Part shown: positions 22,358 to 36,400 of the stretch, piece by piece | Position numbering within the stretch: the first letter of the stretch is position 1 | Layout: each line of letters starts with the position of its first letter | NCBI GenBank assembly: GCA_949130485.1 | Contig: OX422201.1 | Span: 5,697,627 to 5,761,626 of the forward strand | From: Agelas oroides | Lineage: Eukaryota; Porifera; Demospongiae; Agelasida; Agelasidae | DNA: 64,000 bases | Direction of reading: 5' to 3' | Notes under the pieces: model-generated | Told to the model about the DNA's origin: nothing | The model's database searches: none | What the model saw: only the letters and a program-made list of their open reading frames with translations | Translations under genes and position numbers: made by a program

Positions 22358-24268
22358 CTATATTCTATCCCTGTACACACTGCCATAGTTTCCTTCATAC
22401 AGTCTGCATATTGCATCCCTCTCCTCCTGGTAGCCAACAGGCCTCTGTCTGTACGTGTATAGGAAAGCAATCATAAGGTATGCCACAAACCCAAGCACAC
22501 CTATGATGGTGAGGATTACGTAGTACCAGAGAATATAGTGATTCCGTCCAGATTTTCATAAGTTGGGTACCAGTGGAAGAGCAGTGCACCTCCTCCATTG
22601 AACAGCCCAATGATGAAGTAGAACAGACCAATCAGAAGACCTTTCATGTTCTCCGGAGACTGGGCATATATGAACTGAAGAGCTAACAAAGATAGAACAG
22701 TAGCAAGCCTTGTATTACAGAGCTTTGTAATACAGCAAGCTACACTACATGTGCTAAACATTGCTTACAGTCAGCTTTCATGCAGTTTCTGTTCATTGTA
22801 GTTAAATTTCTAACCTACTTCTAACCTACATACCTGTCACAGTAACAAACATCTCTCCCATGGCGAGTAACACTGCTGGGAGCAACAGCCACAGCAGACG
22901 GTTTGTCCGAGGAAACCATTCCAACCAGATGGAAGCAATCACAGCGCCCAGGTTCAAAAATACTCCAAATCCAATGTAGTGTTTCATGTTGATTGTGCTT
23001 TGCAAGTAAGGCACAATGAGGTGGTTCATGATGGGTAGACAGATGAGAATGGTGACTATGTTGCAGATTGTAGGTGCCACATATATGTAAGCAGGTATAA
23101 CCGGCACCACCGAACCATTACTAAAGTTGCTCATTTGATAAGAAATCATCACATATGCCTGCATAATAGAAGAGAAGCTTAGACCATAAAAGAATTAATT
23201 ATTATATAATTACACAGCTGCTAGTATAGGCTGGTATGTAACCCTTATGCTTACCCCAGTGTATGGGATAAAGTAGCCACCAAGGGAGAACAGGAGTAGC
23301 AAGAGTTGGCAAAATGTCTTCGTATCCTCTACTTCTTCACTTGAGTAGATGCCATCATACTCAATTTTTGCGAGTTCGATTCTTGGTTTCTTTGCTTCTC
23401 CATATCGAAATGCTCTTCTGTGCCTTGGCACTTGACGTTTAGCAGTGGAAGCATACAAGGTCACACCGATAACCAACTTTAGAGGATTTGTCCTTGCTGT
23501 ATCCTTGAAGAAGTGACGCTCAAAGCATATGAGTAGACATAGGGCTAAAGTCATGGCTGCAGCTAACATTAGTGCCTGAATGGCTCCAGTCACTTGAAAC
23601 TTTAATCCTTCAAGCTCATTTAAATCATAAAATTGTCCAAGAACTAAAGAGAGCAGCACAAACAACAATATACCACCCTGTCTTCCAAAGTAATACCAAA
23701 AGAAATAAGAGCTTGTTTCTTCTGATGAAGCACCCTGTGGTAGTTGGTCTGCTCCAAAAGGTATTATTGTAGTTTCAAACCCTCCCGAAGCAACTAGAAC
23801 CAAAGCACATGCAATAATAGGAAGGATGGTATCAACTATAACACCTGACACAAGACCATGCAGAGACAGTGCAAGAGTCATAATACCAAAAGCTACCCAA
23901 AACAATAGCAAGGTAGTGCGTATCACCTTGAAGCGACCAAAGTAAACATCAGCTAAAAATCCACCAATGGGGTAAAGCATTCTACCAACACTGTAAGTCA
24001 GTCCGATATTGAGAAAGAACTGTAGGTTCTTGTCATAGTGAGTACCAGCATGTAATACCAACTGCAGCAGTCCATCAAATGATCCATAGAAAACGAAACT
24101 CTCCAGTACATTCAGAATGAATACAAGCAATGGACCACTTCCTCTTGGTATTCGGTCCAAGCAAAAGCGACTAGTCTTACTTTTCAGTGCTGTATAAAGT
24201 TTGCTGACTTGGCAATGAGAGAAAATTGTCGCGTGAGAACTACCAGTAGACCCAGTGGTTTGTTCCAT
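22358..24268 (-). CDS. SLC15/POT-family proton-coupled transporter, with an apparent frameshift
   Basis: Exons 23255-24268, 22834-23158 and 22358-22682. The POT signature GGFLADVYFGRFKV is present, as are a GGFETTIIPFGADQLPQ segment (POT family GGxKpxxxxFGaDQf) and many membrane helices. The family moves di/tripeptides, histidine or related solutes with protons. The helix-1 ExxER proton-coupling motif is degenerate: LESFVFYG keeps the Glu but lacks the ER pair. The start is the first ATG after an acceptor (TTCTCACACAG) that marks an upstream non-coding exon. The last exon is one base short: YPTYENLDG reads out of frame to a stop, while the following NHYILWYYVILTIIGVLGF continues in another frame to a stop at 22358. 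With that base counted, the length is about 554 aa. Confidence 0.85.
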
Positions 24269-24420
24269 GTCTGTGTGAGAAATAACACACAAGTATACAA
24301 GCATATAGGACTATGAAGCCGTATAGAGTGAGAGTCATACCCTTCGGGAGATGTAGTCTCGCGTAGCCACACCCCGTTCCGCAAGGCAAAGAGCATGGGA
24401 ACGAGGACAAGCCAACGGCA
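24269..24420. promoter_or_regulatory. Divergent promoter of the SLC15-type gene and TBCE
   Basis: 152 bp between the opposed ATGs, and it contains part of the SLC15-type 5' untranslated exon/intron. The promoters must therefore overlap the TBCE 5' end. Confidence 0.45.
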
Positions 24421-27400
24421 ATGGCTGATCCAGAGCGACCCCTTACTGTGCGTCTCGAGGAAGGTAGCAGATGTATCTGTGAAGGTTGCTATGGTACGGT
24501 GCGTTACGTTGGAGAAGTGCCACCGTCCAAGGGTGAGCAACGCACGCTTGCAACCGTGTGGGCATGGGCAAATTTGGTGGGCTCGGGTGGGCTGCAAATG
24601 GGTATATAGTACGTTTTGCTGCATCTCCTCCCCTTCATCTTTATCCCTCTGCTGCACTATTTTCTCATTGGACTCTGACTGGAAGTGGAATTCAGACGAC
24701 TCCATCATTGCTTTGCCCTCCTGCATGTATGGCTCCAAGTAGTGGACATTAACTGCTGGCTCCGCAGATACCTCCTCGGCATAATTTAGCATCCCATGTT
24801 TCATTACCTTAATGAATGACAGCTTCCTCTCCCTTCCTCTCTCAGGTGTGTGGTTGGGTGTGGAGTGGGACGATCCCTCCAGAGGGAAACACAGCGGGGA
24901 CCATGACGGGGTGCACTACTTCACGTGCAGGTGCCTTCTTACCACCTAGTTGTAACAAGTACTATGCTGTGCAGGGTTTCATACAGAAGGGGGGGCACTG
25001 GGATTTCCAGCCCCCCCAGAAACTTGTAATTATGATGTCATAATTGTCCCAACAGCTACAATAAGGAGCATAATTATAGCCTGAATGTAGTATAGCTGAA
25101 TCTGAAATTTCTTGTCCTTTAATATGTCCAGAATTTCAATAAAATCTAGCGGGTGCACCGGCGTGCGCATGTACCCTTTACACGCATCTATCCCCCCCCC
25201 CCCAGGAAAAAATCCTGTATGAAACCCTGCTGTCATTTATTGTTATCATTTTTTTCATCTTGGTTGTGGTATTTCAGCACACCAGGCAGTGGATCTTTCA
25301 TCCGCCCCAAGAAAGTCTCCCAAGGATGCACCTTTATTGAAGCTCTGAAGAAGGTGCATGGGGAAGCACGCACACACGCACTTGAGTACTCCTTTTGAGA
25401 TGATATCATGATCAAGAGCTTATTACAACATTATGATGTCATGATCAAGAGCTTATTACAACATTATGATGTCATGATCAAGAGCTTATTACAACATTCT
25501 AATAAACTCTCTGGTTATGATGTCATGATCAAGAGCTTATTACAACATTCTAATAAACTCTCTGGTTATGATGTCATGATCAAGAGCTTATTACAACATT
25601 CTAATAAACTCTCTGGTCATGATGTCATGATCAAGAGCTTATTACAACATTCTAATAAACTCTCTGGTCATGATGTCATGATCAAGAGCTTATTACAACA
25701 TTCTAATAAACTCTCTGGTCATGATGTCATGATCAAGAGCTTATTACAACATTCTAATAAACTCTCTGGTTATGATGTGTTCGAGTGAGCTTGTTGGATT
25801 GTTATGGAAGTTTGCAGTAAATATTTCATCTGAGAAGATTCTTAGCAGCAGTGTCGAGAATAGAAACCTAATTGGCATTCTCTGTAGGGTTTAAGAACTG
25901 TGTGTGTGAATGACTAATAATAAAATAGTTAGCTTCCATGGCATGCGTTCATCCTCTCAGTCAAGTGTTGCTGAGTCGTCTTTTTACTGTGATATTTTTA
26001 TCACAAGAGTATATAAAAACGGCTGTTCTTATGCGCCTTGCTATCAAAAGGCATGATTATGATTGTTAGTTAGTTTTTCACTCTGTTACAAATGATAGTT
26101 GCACTATAACGCTAGCCTTGTTTTCAGGCTCTCCACAGAGGAGCCTGAAAACAAGGCTACCAGCCGCTACCAGGCAGGTGACTTCCCTCCTCCCTCTGCT
26201 GCTCCCAGCGTTACGGAGGGGAGTCCCATCAGCTGGAGAGTGGGGAGGACAGTGAGATGTACGTGATGTCTGGGAGTCGTCAAACAAAGCCAGTGGAGAT
26301 GGTAGGAGCTGAGAAGGTGGCCAGGAAACAGAGGTTAGGGACAATGTGTTCATAGGCTGCAGCTACTTAGAACATGGGTAAAGATAAACTTTCAGTGGCT
26401 TCTCAGTTAGCTTCTGTATAAATGAAGAGAAGGTTATCTGTTACCAACTTGAGCTTGGAAAATAACTTGCCGATGTTTCGACTGAATGCTCCAGTCGTCA
26501 TCAGGGTGAAAGTGAAGAAGTGCATCCTCAGTAGTGCATGGCTATAAATAGCAGTGTTTGTTCACATTTCTTCACTTGCACCCTGATGACAACTGGAGCA
26601 TTCAGTTGAAATGTCAGTTATTTTCAAGCTCAAGCTGGTAACAGATAACTTCTCTTCATAGGTAAAGATTTTGCTGAATAATAAGAAACAGGCTTCTAAT
26701 AGTACCTGCTGGAGTAGTAAACAGGAATACTAAATGCCTTGAACACTTAGTATACCCCTCCTCTCAGGCATTTAGTATCCCTGTTTGGGTTGTAAATAAT
26801 AAGAATCTACATGATTTAGAACCCTGAGGGCATCGAGGACATTACTAAGGGCCCGACTGGCTCAACTCGTTGCTATGTTTTTTAGACACTTCGTCCAACA
26901 GTATCTACGCTAAGAAGACAAACTAGGGCTAAGAAGACAAACTAGGGCTAAGAAGACAAACTAGGTGAATTAAAATTGTCTTAAGCTCTGAGATATCGAC
27001 AGCCCTTCAGACTATTTTGGTTAACTTGGTGGACAAGCAATTCTGTGTATATTTGGGTACATAGCTCCCCTCCTTTGCCAAATTTGGTGTTGGCACATTA
27101 TTCAAAAGTCACAAAAAAGTTTGCCAAACGCAAACAAGCACATGTAGGGATGAAATCCTCAAAAACCAACCAAACAAGACGGGAACGACACCACAATACT
27201 TTTACACCATCCCTACATCTTGTGCCATTTTGCCAAAACTGTGTGTTTGTATTTGTTTTTTAGTTGTGTGTAGAAGAGGGTTGTCTTGTAGATGGAAGGG
27301 TGTGGCGTGGGTGTGTTGTGCATAGTGAGTATGTTGTGTTGTTGGTGGTTGCTACTGAGTGTAGCAGGTATGGTCCAAGTTGTGTGTAGAAGGTGTGGAG

Positions 27401-30400
27401 TGAGTGAGGAGTGGTGAGTGTGTGTGTTATGTTGGAATGTGCATTATGTTGTTAAGTTTTATGCCTGTTTAGCATGATAGATATGGGTTGTCTTGTATAC
27501 AGGTGGCTGTGAAGTGAGTAGTGGTAATTTTGTAATGCTTTGTGAAGGATGGGTTATTTTGTGAGATAGTTGAATGGAGTGAAGTACTATGTTTGTTTGT
27601 GGTTGGTGTGGGCTAATAAGTACAAATGTAGAGGGTTTTGTGTTGTGTACAGGTGGCAAAATGGCACAAGATGTAGGGATGGTGTAAAAGTATTGTGGTG
27701 TCGTTCCCGTCTTGTTTGGTTGGTTTTTGAGGATTTCATCCCTACATGTGCTTGTTTGCGTTTGGCAAACTTTTTTGTGACTTGTTTCTGTTGTTTTTTT
27801 TTTTGTTGTTGTGTAACCACACCCCAAGTGAAATGACTTGTTATGTAGTTTATTGTTGATGTTGATGGATTTCTGGAGGATGTTAGCTGTTTGCACTTAT
27901 CCACTTGACAATGGAATCATGGGTGTAACTGTTGTCTAATTGGGTATGTGCATGTGTGTGTGAGTGGTTGTTCTAAGGCACTGTGGTATATACATGACTG
28001 TCTACCTGTTCTGTTGTATGACAGGGTTGTAACACTGTATGCAGTGTGTTGTCCAAGGAACAGTTTCTATAGCTGGTTATACATTGTGGGCAGGTGTGTG
28101 TAGGTTGTGTATGGTGGGTGGCAGGTACATAGGTCATAAAGAGGTAAGGCATAACTGTGGTAAAGGAACCCTTGGAGAGTAAGAGTGTTTTTCCGGGTTC
28201 TTCCAGTACTTGTTACGGGACGCTTGCCTTTTGCTTTCTTTGTTTCGCAGATAGTTCTGCTTATCCCGCGCCCGTTTCTTGTGGACGTTACGCATACTGC
28301 GTTCCTTGTCAAATCCAGCACAAGTACGTCAACTGCTGTATGAAAGTAGCAACATATGCAATCGTTTGGGAATCAATCGATCGTCAAATTCTCTACGGAA
28401 GTAGAATAACCGCAGCTGCATGCCAACTTCACGTGCTGTAGCTGTTGAACTTCTGTTGACGTAATCGCTATGAATATTCTATTCTAACAAAATGGCGTAT
28501 AGCAGCAAGCATAAGCGTGGGGTTACCTGAGAATCGCCGATTAATTCGACTTCTTTCTTTGAGAACGATGAGTGGTGGGTACAATACCCAGTAATTTATG
28601 CTGATCTTTCGCGTTTGAATCGTTGTAATAGCTTCAGCCGTTGTCGTGCTATCGTGGTGAGCAAAAGAAGAAGTCAGAAGATAGACGATTTGCCTTTTTT
28701 AGCGACTTGACTGTCAGGTACTTAGCGATGCTTTCCAGCAAATTTAACGATCCTGTTGCCCATGGAAGCACTCGATAATGTCTGATATGGCTCATGGAGG
28801 CCGTTGACTTATCTAACGCGGACATTTCGAGCGTGTCATTTGTGCACTTTGAATGTGGCCGCCATTTTTTTTCGGGGTCATCCCTACATATGGCGTACTA
28901 CCGTACGCCATGATAACAACGACTAGAGATTACAATGGTAATTGTTTCATGTTGCATAGCAACAGTGTTTTTAGTCAAACAGATATACCACCTGGTAAGC
29001 TGCATTCTGGATTGTCTGAGACTGTGCAGCCTTTTGTGTTAGGGATAGCCACTAGCCTCGTTCCCAGGCCACTCCCAGATAGCCACTAGCCTCGTTCCCA
29101 GGCCACTCCCAGATTTAGCCACTAGCCTCGTTCCCAGGCCACTCCCAGATAGCCACTAGCCTCGTTCTCAGGCCACTCCCAGATTTAGCCACTAGCCTCA
29201 TTCCCAGGCCACTCCCAGATTTAGCCACTAGCCTCGTTCCCAGGCCACTCCCAGATAGCCACTAGCCTCGTTCCCAGGCCACTCCCAGATTTAGCCACTG
29301 CGATTGTCTGAGACTGTGCAGCCTTTTGTGTTAGGGATAGCCACTAGCCTCGTTCCCAGGCCACTCCCAGATTTAGCCACTGTGATTGTTGTTGCTGTAA
29401 TTTTGCATGCCTCAGAATAATTCATTCAACCATACCAGTGGATTTGTTAACAGTACCATACAGGGACTACAGCGACATACTTGATCAAAATTATTTGTTT
29501 TCGAAACAGAATTATTGAAGGCTGATGACTTACACACCGTGTTTAAACCACTGAAAAATAAAACACAATGTCATTAATTTTTGAGCAAAACGTGCAGCAC
29601 AAACATATGGGTACATGTTTATGAAAACAGACAATATCTTTCTACTGGCTTTAATGCGGGGTTTGACATGTAACACACACCACAATCATAGATATAAACA
29701 CGTGAACCAATTTTGTAAACCACAAATGGTGAATGGTGTTACACATAATCACAAATTGTTCTACGAGATCACGCAATGAGCTTTTTCCTTTTTCTCTTTT
29801 TTCTCTTTTTTCTTCTTCTTTTGTTTTGGAACGGGTGACCTGCTCTTTCCAGGGCTGTCTGTCATATCTTGTCTCGTCTGTGTCTCTCTTGTCTCCTTCT
29901 CTTGTTGCATCACTGGAGACCTCGTTCGTGACGACTTGGAGGACATCAGCTGCTTCCTGAGTGTCTCCATTTGCCCCTCCAGTACCTGCACTAATTCATC
30001 TTTCTCCACTAGCTGCTTCTTGAGGCTCCGGATCTCCGCATCTCTCTCACGCACTGATCTGATCTCATCAGGGAGGACCTCCTGTGCATGAGAAGTATGG
30101 TTGACATTAGTTCCAGTTAACACAATATTTACAAGATGGCATGCTTTGTCTCTTTGCATGCTAGCTAGTGGGAGAGGCTAAGAAAGATGCACAAACGTCT
30201 TCCCACACACTGCCAGATTAGTTGGGACCCTGTGCCTTCTCTCTAGCACCACTTTCCTACTACAAGTGTTATAAGCTGGGGAGAAGGCAAGGTGAGGTAG
30301 AACTTAAAATGAAACTCACCAGCCTCACAGCATTGCATCTGGTGATACAGACCCTATCACAGTCATTCTGCAGTTCTATGAAACCATACATCTTCTCTGG

Positions 30401-33400
30401 TATTCCCTTGGCTACTATTCCAATCGCCTCCCCGTTGATGAAGATCACAAGTGATCCATTGAACTCAGGCACTCGCATCAAACCTACTCTGTCTGCTATC
30501 TGTGTGTGTGTGTGTGTGTGTGTGTGGTGGGGGGAGGAGGAGTACAAATGAAAGCCCATTTGTCACATAGATAATTGTAATCTAGGATGTTATTCTAACC
30601 AGCTCTGATAATTGACACACTTACAGCTAGCTCTTTCAGATTGTACTTTGCATATGTGATCAAACTCTCTCCATTTTCAATGACTTCTTCTCCTTTCATT
30701 AACCAAGTTCCGCTGTTCATTCTCTTCATAGAAGGTGGTTGGTTCGTGAACAGATCTTCTGGACTGTATGTGTGTATGTGGGAGGAAAGTCACCTCATGT
30801 CACAGCAAACATGCGTTTTTGATGTGATTGCCTTTTGACTATATATTATAGTTACCAAGAAGACGATCTACCACACCTAATATTGTTGTCAGTCTGGCTT
30901 GTGGCAAAAATGCTAATTTCCACTTTACACAGTTTCAAATTACTAGTACCAATCATAGAAATTTTACAAGTGTATGAGAACCCCTAATGTGTATAATGGC
31001 AAGGAATGTTGTGAAAAGCCTGAAGCTGAAGATGCATTTAAACCCTGCAAAGAAAACTTTACCGAGGGTAGTTCTTTGAGTGCACATTGTGGCTACAGAG
31101 TAATAGTCACTTAGTCTCCACCTCTGAGTTGCAACTCATTAGGTAGCTGTCTCATTGGTCAAGTGAAGCCAGCTGTCTTGGCATGTTACTTTGTCATGTC
31201 TTGTCAACACACCCCTTCAACCACTATACTACGGACCTCAAATTTGCTACATTTGCTGGTTTAAATTTAGGAATGCTGTTGCATTACCCATTAGTAGCCT
31301 GTCTTGAAATTATTGTGTGAAATTTGACAGGAATCATTGTTATACAGCTGCAATCATGCAGTTGCCAGCAGGGTGCATTAGGTTTGAAACAGGAGCCTTA
31401 AATCTGTGATGCATTACACAATGCAAACTTGTGTGTACAGTTTTCTGACATTGACATGACCTGTTGGGTTGCTACACAAAGATGGACCAACTACAAGTCA
31501 TGGGTGAGAGGATATGGACACATGTTGAACACAAAACCTCCATGCAAGTTCTGTGAACCATGGCAATGGGATATCAGTGGAGTCTACTTCAGAGCATAAC
31601 TCAAATAGTGAGAGGCAGCAAAACTAAGAGCCCACCCTCTGTGAAATTTGGTGTAATGGCTGGAACCACAATATGCGGCTACCACCGAACAGGCACTGCA
31701 ATGTGACTAGACTCAACCTTACAACTGCAGGAGACATTACTGCATTGCCAGTTGCACCAACAGTTTTGCAGTAATTTCATTCTCTGACCTTGATAAAAGG
31801 AATGTCGCCATTCCATAGTCCAAATATACATTCTGGGGCCACCATTACAGGGAAACATTGTTAAGTAGTTAATGCCAACTCAATGAGCCAAAGAGGTTGA
31901 CCTGGCCTGTGTAAATTTGGTTAGAAGCCCAATGTTGCTATGCTAAATTTTAGTGACAAATATGTAACTCCAAGCCAATGCAAGTTATTATGATGTGCTC
32001 CATTATACACTGTCTCTATTTGTGCTACCTCTGGGTCCAGTGACATGATAACTAATTTGTTGAGTCACAGGGTCTGTTTTTATTGCATTCTGCATGATTA
32101 GCAGATACTCACGTGTGTGTTGTGATGCCGACTCGGATGTACTCCTTTGGTTTAAACCTAAGATCTGTTAAGGAGCCTTTCTTTCTGAGCGATCCTTTCG
32201 TCCTTGGTTGACCATTGCTGCAGTTTCCAATCTCCACTTCAAACAGCTCATTGTTCCACAGCGGCCGGTTGGTCACTGCCAGTGCATCCTTTCCGCCCCT
32301 GTATAAAATTCAGTCATGTAACTGCATGTATGCTATTTTGGAAATCTTTTCTCAAATGTGAAGGCATGACATTGAGGTATCACCACAGCTATGGTATCCT
32401 AATGTAGTGGTAAGAATTTGACTGCTACCCTACCTGGTTACCACACAACAGAGAATGCACAACACAGAAGGTGTCGTACTTCATTACAAGCATTCTTATA
32501 ATGCTATGGGAACTATTCAGTGGTTTCCTAGGTAACTTCAGCTAGCTTGGATCTAATAAAGAGGCAATACATAGCTCATCACGTTGTACCTATTGTGCAA
32601 ATTTGGGTGTGTCTGCTACTAGTACACAGCACAAAATTTTGCCAAGTTCTATATCCACACCCTGTTTACTTCTGCAGTATATTCTCACTTTCTTAGGTTG
32701 TCTGCATTTCTTCTATCGTCACTTATTTCAACACCTTTGCTGTGGTGTTCAGTGCAAAACAGCAGCTGATTCTCATACGCCATCTGTGTTTTCACCACTT
32801 GGTGCAACTCACCACAACAATTTTCCAATAGTCACAGCCGGCTATTACTTCAAAGCTAGTTCCTAACTGCTCCAAAAATGCAGAGTCTTTCAATGCCACA
32901 AGCTGACTTCTCAGCAATTCTGCAATGCAACAGAATTTCAAGCTAGTTTTTTTTAGCAACTGGAACACTACCGTATTTTATCAGCAGTGCAGCAGTGCAC
33001 AGCCTGTCTGCTATAATATTGTAGGCTTGCAGTATAGCTATAATATGCTGCTCTACAGAGGTATCAATACCAGTATATAGCAAACTGCGCTCAAGAAACT
33101 GACTGAACTGCAATCATCATGCCTTGCTTATATACTGGCGTCTACTCTGGTGACGTAACAATCTAGTTTGCATTCCTTTGGTGAATCATCAAAGATAAGG
33201 AATTTGTGTTTCAAGGTGCTTCTTGGAGACATGGTGAAAACATTCAAGGGAGGAATATGATGCCCATCTTTTGTTTAGTGTCTTCATTGTGTGGAAGTCA
33301 TGTGATGACTGGACACACCCATGTTTAGTCAGCCAACAGCGAGGTAGCCACGAGTATAGATCAAGTAACAGAGGCTGTCTAGGACTGCATATGTACCTCA

Positions 33401-36400
33401 TCTACGCTCTATGCTCGTATGCAATAGCTTTAGCCTCATTCCCAGGCCTCCACCCCAGCACTAAAGCAGTGGTAGACTCATCACACATGTATGCAGTGAC
33501 ATACCTGGACGACCTCAGCACACTCCTGGGATCTACAAGATATAGTTGCAGATTATCTGCCACTTGTTCAGACCCCCACCTGACATCCAGGTACATCACT
33601 GTGTATGGCAGTGTTCACCAGACTTTCCCTGATTCACCATGAAAGGCAGGGGTTCAGGGGCTAATGGAACTGTTATCTCTGACATCAACACAACTGACTT
33701 TCTGTGGGCATGTCACTCCACAGAGGTACATGTAGGCTAACTGGAACCATGTAGTGGCTCTTGGCTAACCACGGACAGAGAGGTTTGCTCATGGCAATAA
33801 AGCTAGCTGGGGCACTCATATGGTGCAATTTCAGAATCTCTTATCTTTCTGTACACACTTGCCATTGTAATAGTATAACTTACTTTTTAATTCCTCTCTG
33901 TGCTATCTTCCCTTCTTCTGTGATGGCAATATTTCTTCCATGATACTGCTGGTCAAACAAGAGGTCAAAAGTTGTCATGGCTAGTTCACTATACTGGTGT
34001 CGGACTGGGTGGTCAGGCAGAGACACAATTCTTCCTTTGTGAGGACTTGGCAGCCTCCTGTCTAACTTGGCAGCTAAGATTTGTGGTTTACAGGTCACTG
34101 TAGCTATAAATGTAGGTTCTTGTTGAGCTACATACACTGCCTATAGGTACAGCTAGTCTTTAGACTATCTTAGGGTATATAGTTTCTGTATATGCTTTAT
34201 ATAGAACCATAACGGTGCCAATAATCGAATTGTTGTTGGTTTACATTTCAAGGAATGCCAAATAAAGCCAACTGCCTGTAGCATTTCTTTGTATAGTTGC
34301 CATGGTGCCATGGAGATGACTGCAGCGACGTTGGAATGGGTCATAGGAAGTGGAAGTTTCTGTAATTGTCTAGGTACAGGTTTAGACTTGGAAAGTGAGA
34401 ATAACTAGGTGTGTTAGTGTTAATGTCCTGCAAGTTTAGAGTACATCTTGTTTTTTGAAATAGAAGAATGTGGTACACTTGAAGCTGTGATGGTAGACAG
34501 TTTGAAGTCTTATTTGCTAATGTTATTATGATGTCATGTCTGCTAGCTAATGCATAATAGACTTGCATGCCAGGTGAGTTATACTAGCCTTGTTCCCAAG
34601 CTCTCTCCACTAAGGAGGGGGTTAGGGTTAGGATTAGAACAAGGCTGGAGTTATGCAACATTTGCTTGCTGATAATAGCAAGTAGCCTCATACCCAGGCT
34701 AAATAGCTATAGCAAGGCTAAATAGCAAGCTCTATCAATTTTTTTTTTAAGCGTGATGGAACTGTGATGACATTATATTAATGATCATTTCAAGGACTAT
34801 CTGTGAGTAACCTTTTACTGACGAATTATGGCCATTCAGCTTTACTCTATAAATGACCTCTGGTGTTTTGGTAAGTGCAGTTGGATGTTGAGGTACCCTT
34901 GCATTGTCACATTGAACTGAGACAAAGCCCATGTGTGGGCTAAATCATTACACAATTGGTAAACATCTCTCTTTGAGAGCCACACAATATCCTCTATTGT
35001 TAACTGTAACTGATATTGCTCTTCGTCTTCTACCAAATCGGATGTTTTGGCAAAGTTAATGTGAATGATTTGATGTCACTAAAGATTTTCTTGGCTCCTG
35101 CATGAGGAAACAGGGAGGGAGGAACAATCTTCACCAACCTTTGACCTTCAATGATGTGTATCCTAGTAGCGCATGCCATAAATATTTCACTTTTGACCTG
35201 ACGACGACTAAAGCATTCTGTCAAAACACCAGCAAGAAGTCTTCCGATTTTAAGTTAGTTAACAGAGAACCTTTATACCACTAAGGGTGTTGATGAATTC
35301 TACTATTCTTAGCTGACAATGTTACATAGTCTATAAAGTATATGCTGTGGTAAGTGCAAATCCATACACATCCAGTAGCTTGGTACTGGATGTGTATGGC
35401 TTGGTACCTTATAGCATGCAGCATTTTGTCAATATGGTTAGAGTGTCAAGTCTAGAGCCCAAGATACTGGCTATTTGGAATTTGGACTGTTGTAAACAAG
35501 TTGATATGTTTGTAATTGTACCAACAGATACCAGTTGCAGAATGCAGCCACTTTGGCTTCTGTGCAGTGAGACATACTATACACTAACTCATCAGCATTA
35601 GGGCTGCCACAATATATCGTATGTCGTTATGTCATGACATAAAGTAGTCTTGACATGATACGACATAACCCAAGTCTATATCAAACAGGGTGTATTTGCG
35701 TAATTACTTAGCTGGGATTTACCTGAACACACAAGAAACTGACACAGAATGTAGGAGATTTGAGCCAACAAACCTATATTGTGAAAGGTCACATATACTC
35801 GTAATATTGTCCATGTTGATTGATGTTCTTTGCCTTCCTGAATGGTATATGTAATGCAAACAGTACCAGAACAATTGAGTTAAGCATTATGTAATTAGGA
35901 GGGAGGGGCTGCTTACTATACTATGACACTCCTCTCATGTTTGGTCTTGTGAAAGTTGGTTGTTAATCTCGTGCAAGTCGTTCTGATGGCAACTGATCTT
36001 GTGAGAGTCGTATGATTGTGATTGACTTCATGAAAATTGATTTGGGTTGATCTGGTAGCATTTGATCTCATGAGAGTTGATCTGGTGGCATTTGATCTCA
36101 TGAGAGTTGATCTGGTGACAATTGATCTCATGAGAGTTGATCTGGTGGCAATTGATCTCATGAGAGTTGATCTGGTGGCATTTGATCTCATGAGAGTTGA
36201 TCTGGTGGCATTTGATCTCATGAGAGTTGATCTGGTGGCAATTGCTCTCATGAGAGTTGATCTGGTGGTGGGTTGACGTGATCTGGTAATCTCATAAAGA
36301 AGACCCAGTGCTATGTATAGGTGAATGTGTTGATGGATTTAACTTGTAAGGTTGCATGTATAGTCTGTATGTATGCATAGGAGTGATGCATGTGCCAAGC

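Noticed and set aside
24184-24804. 206-aa minus-strand frame over the TBCE start
   Set aside because: Antisense shadow of TBCE exon 1 and its promoter; no family match and the SLC15-type gene has its own start at 24268.
25408-25788. 126-aa open frame with [12 protein letters not shown] repeats
   Set aside because: Produced by the 51-bp repeat in TBCE intron 3; TBCE exon phases skip it.
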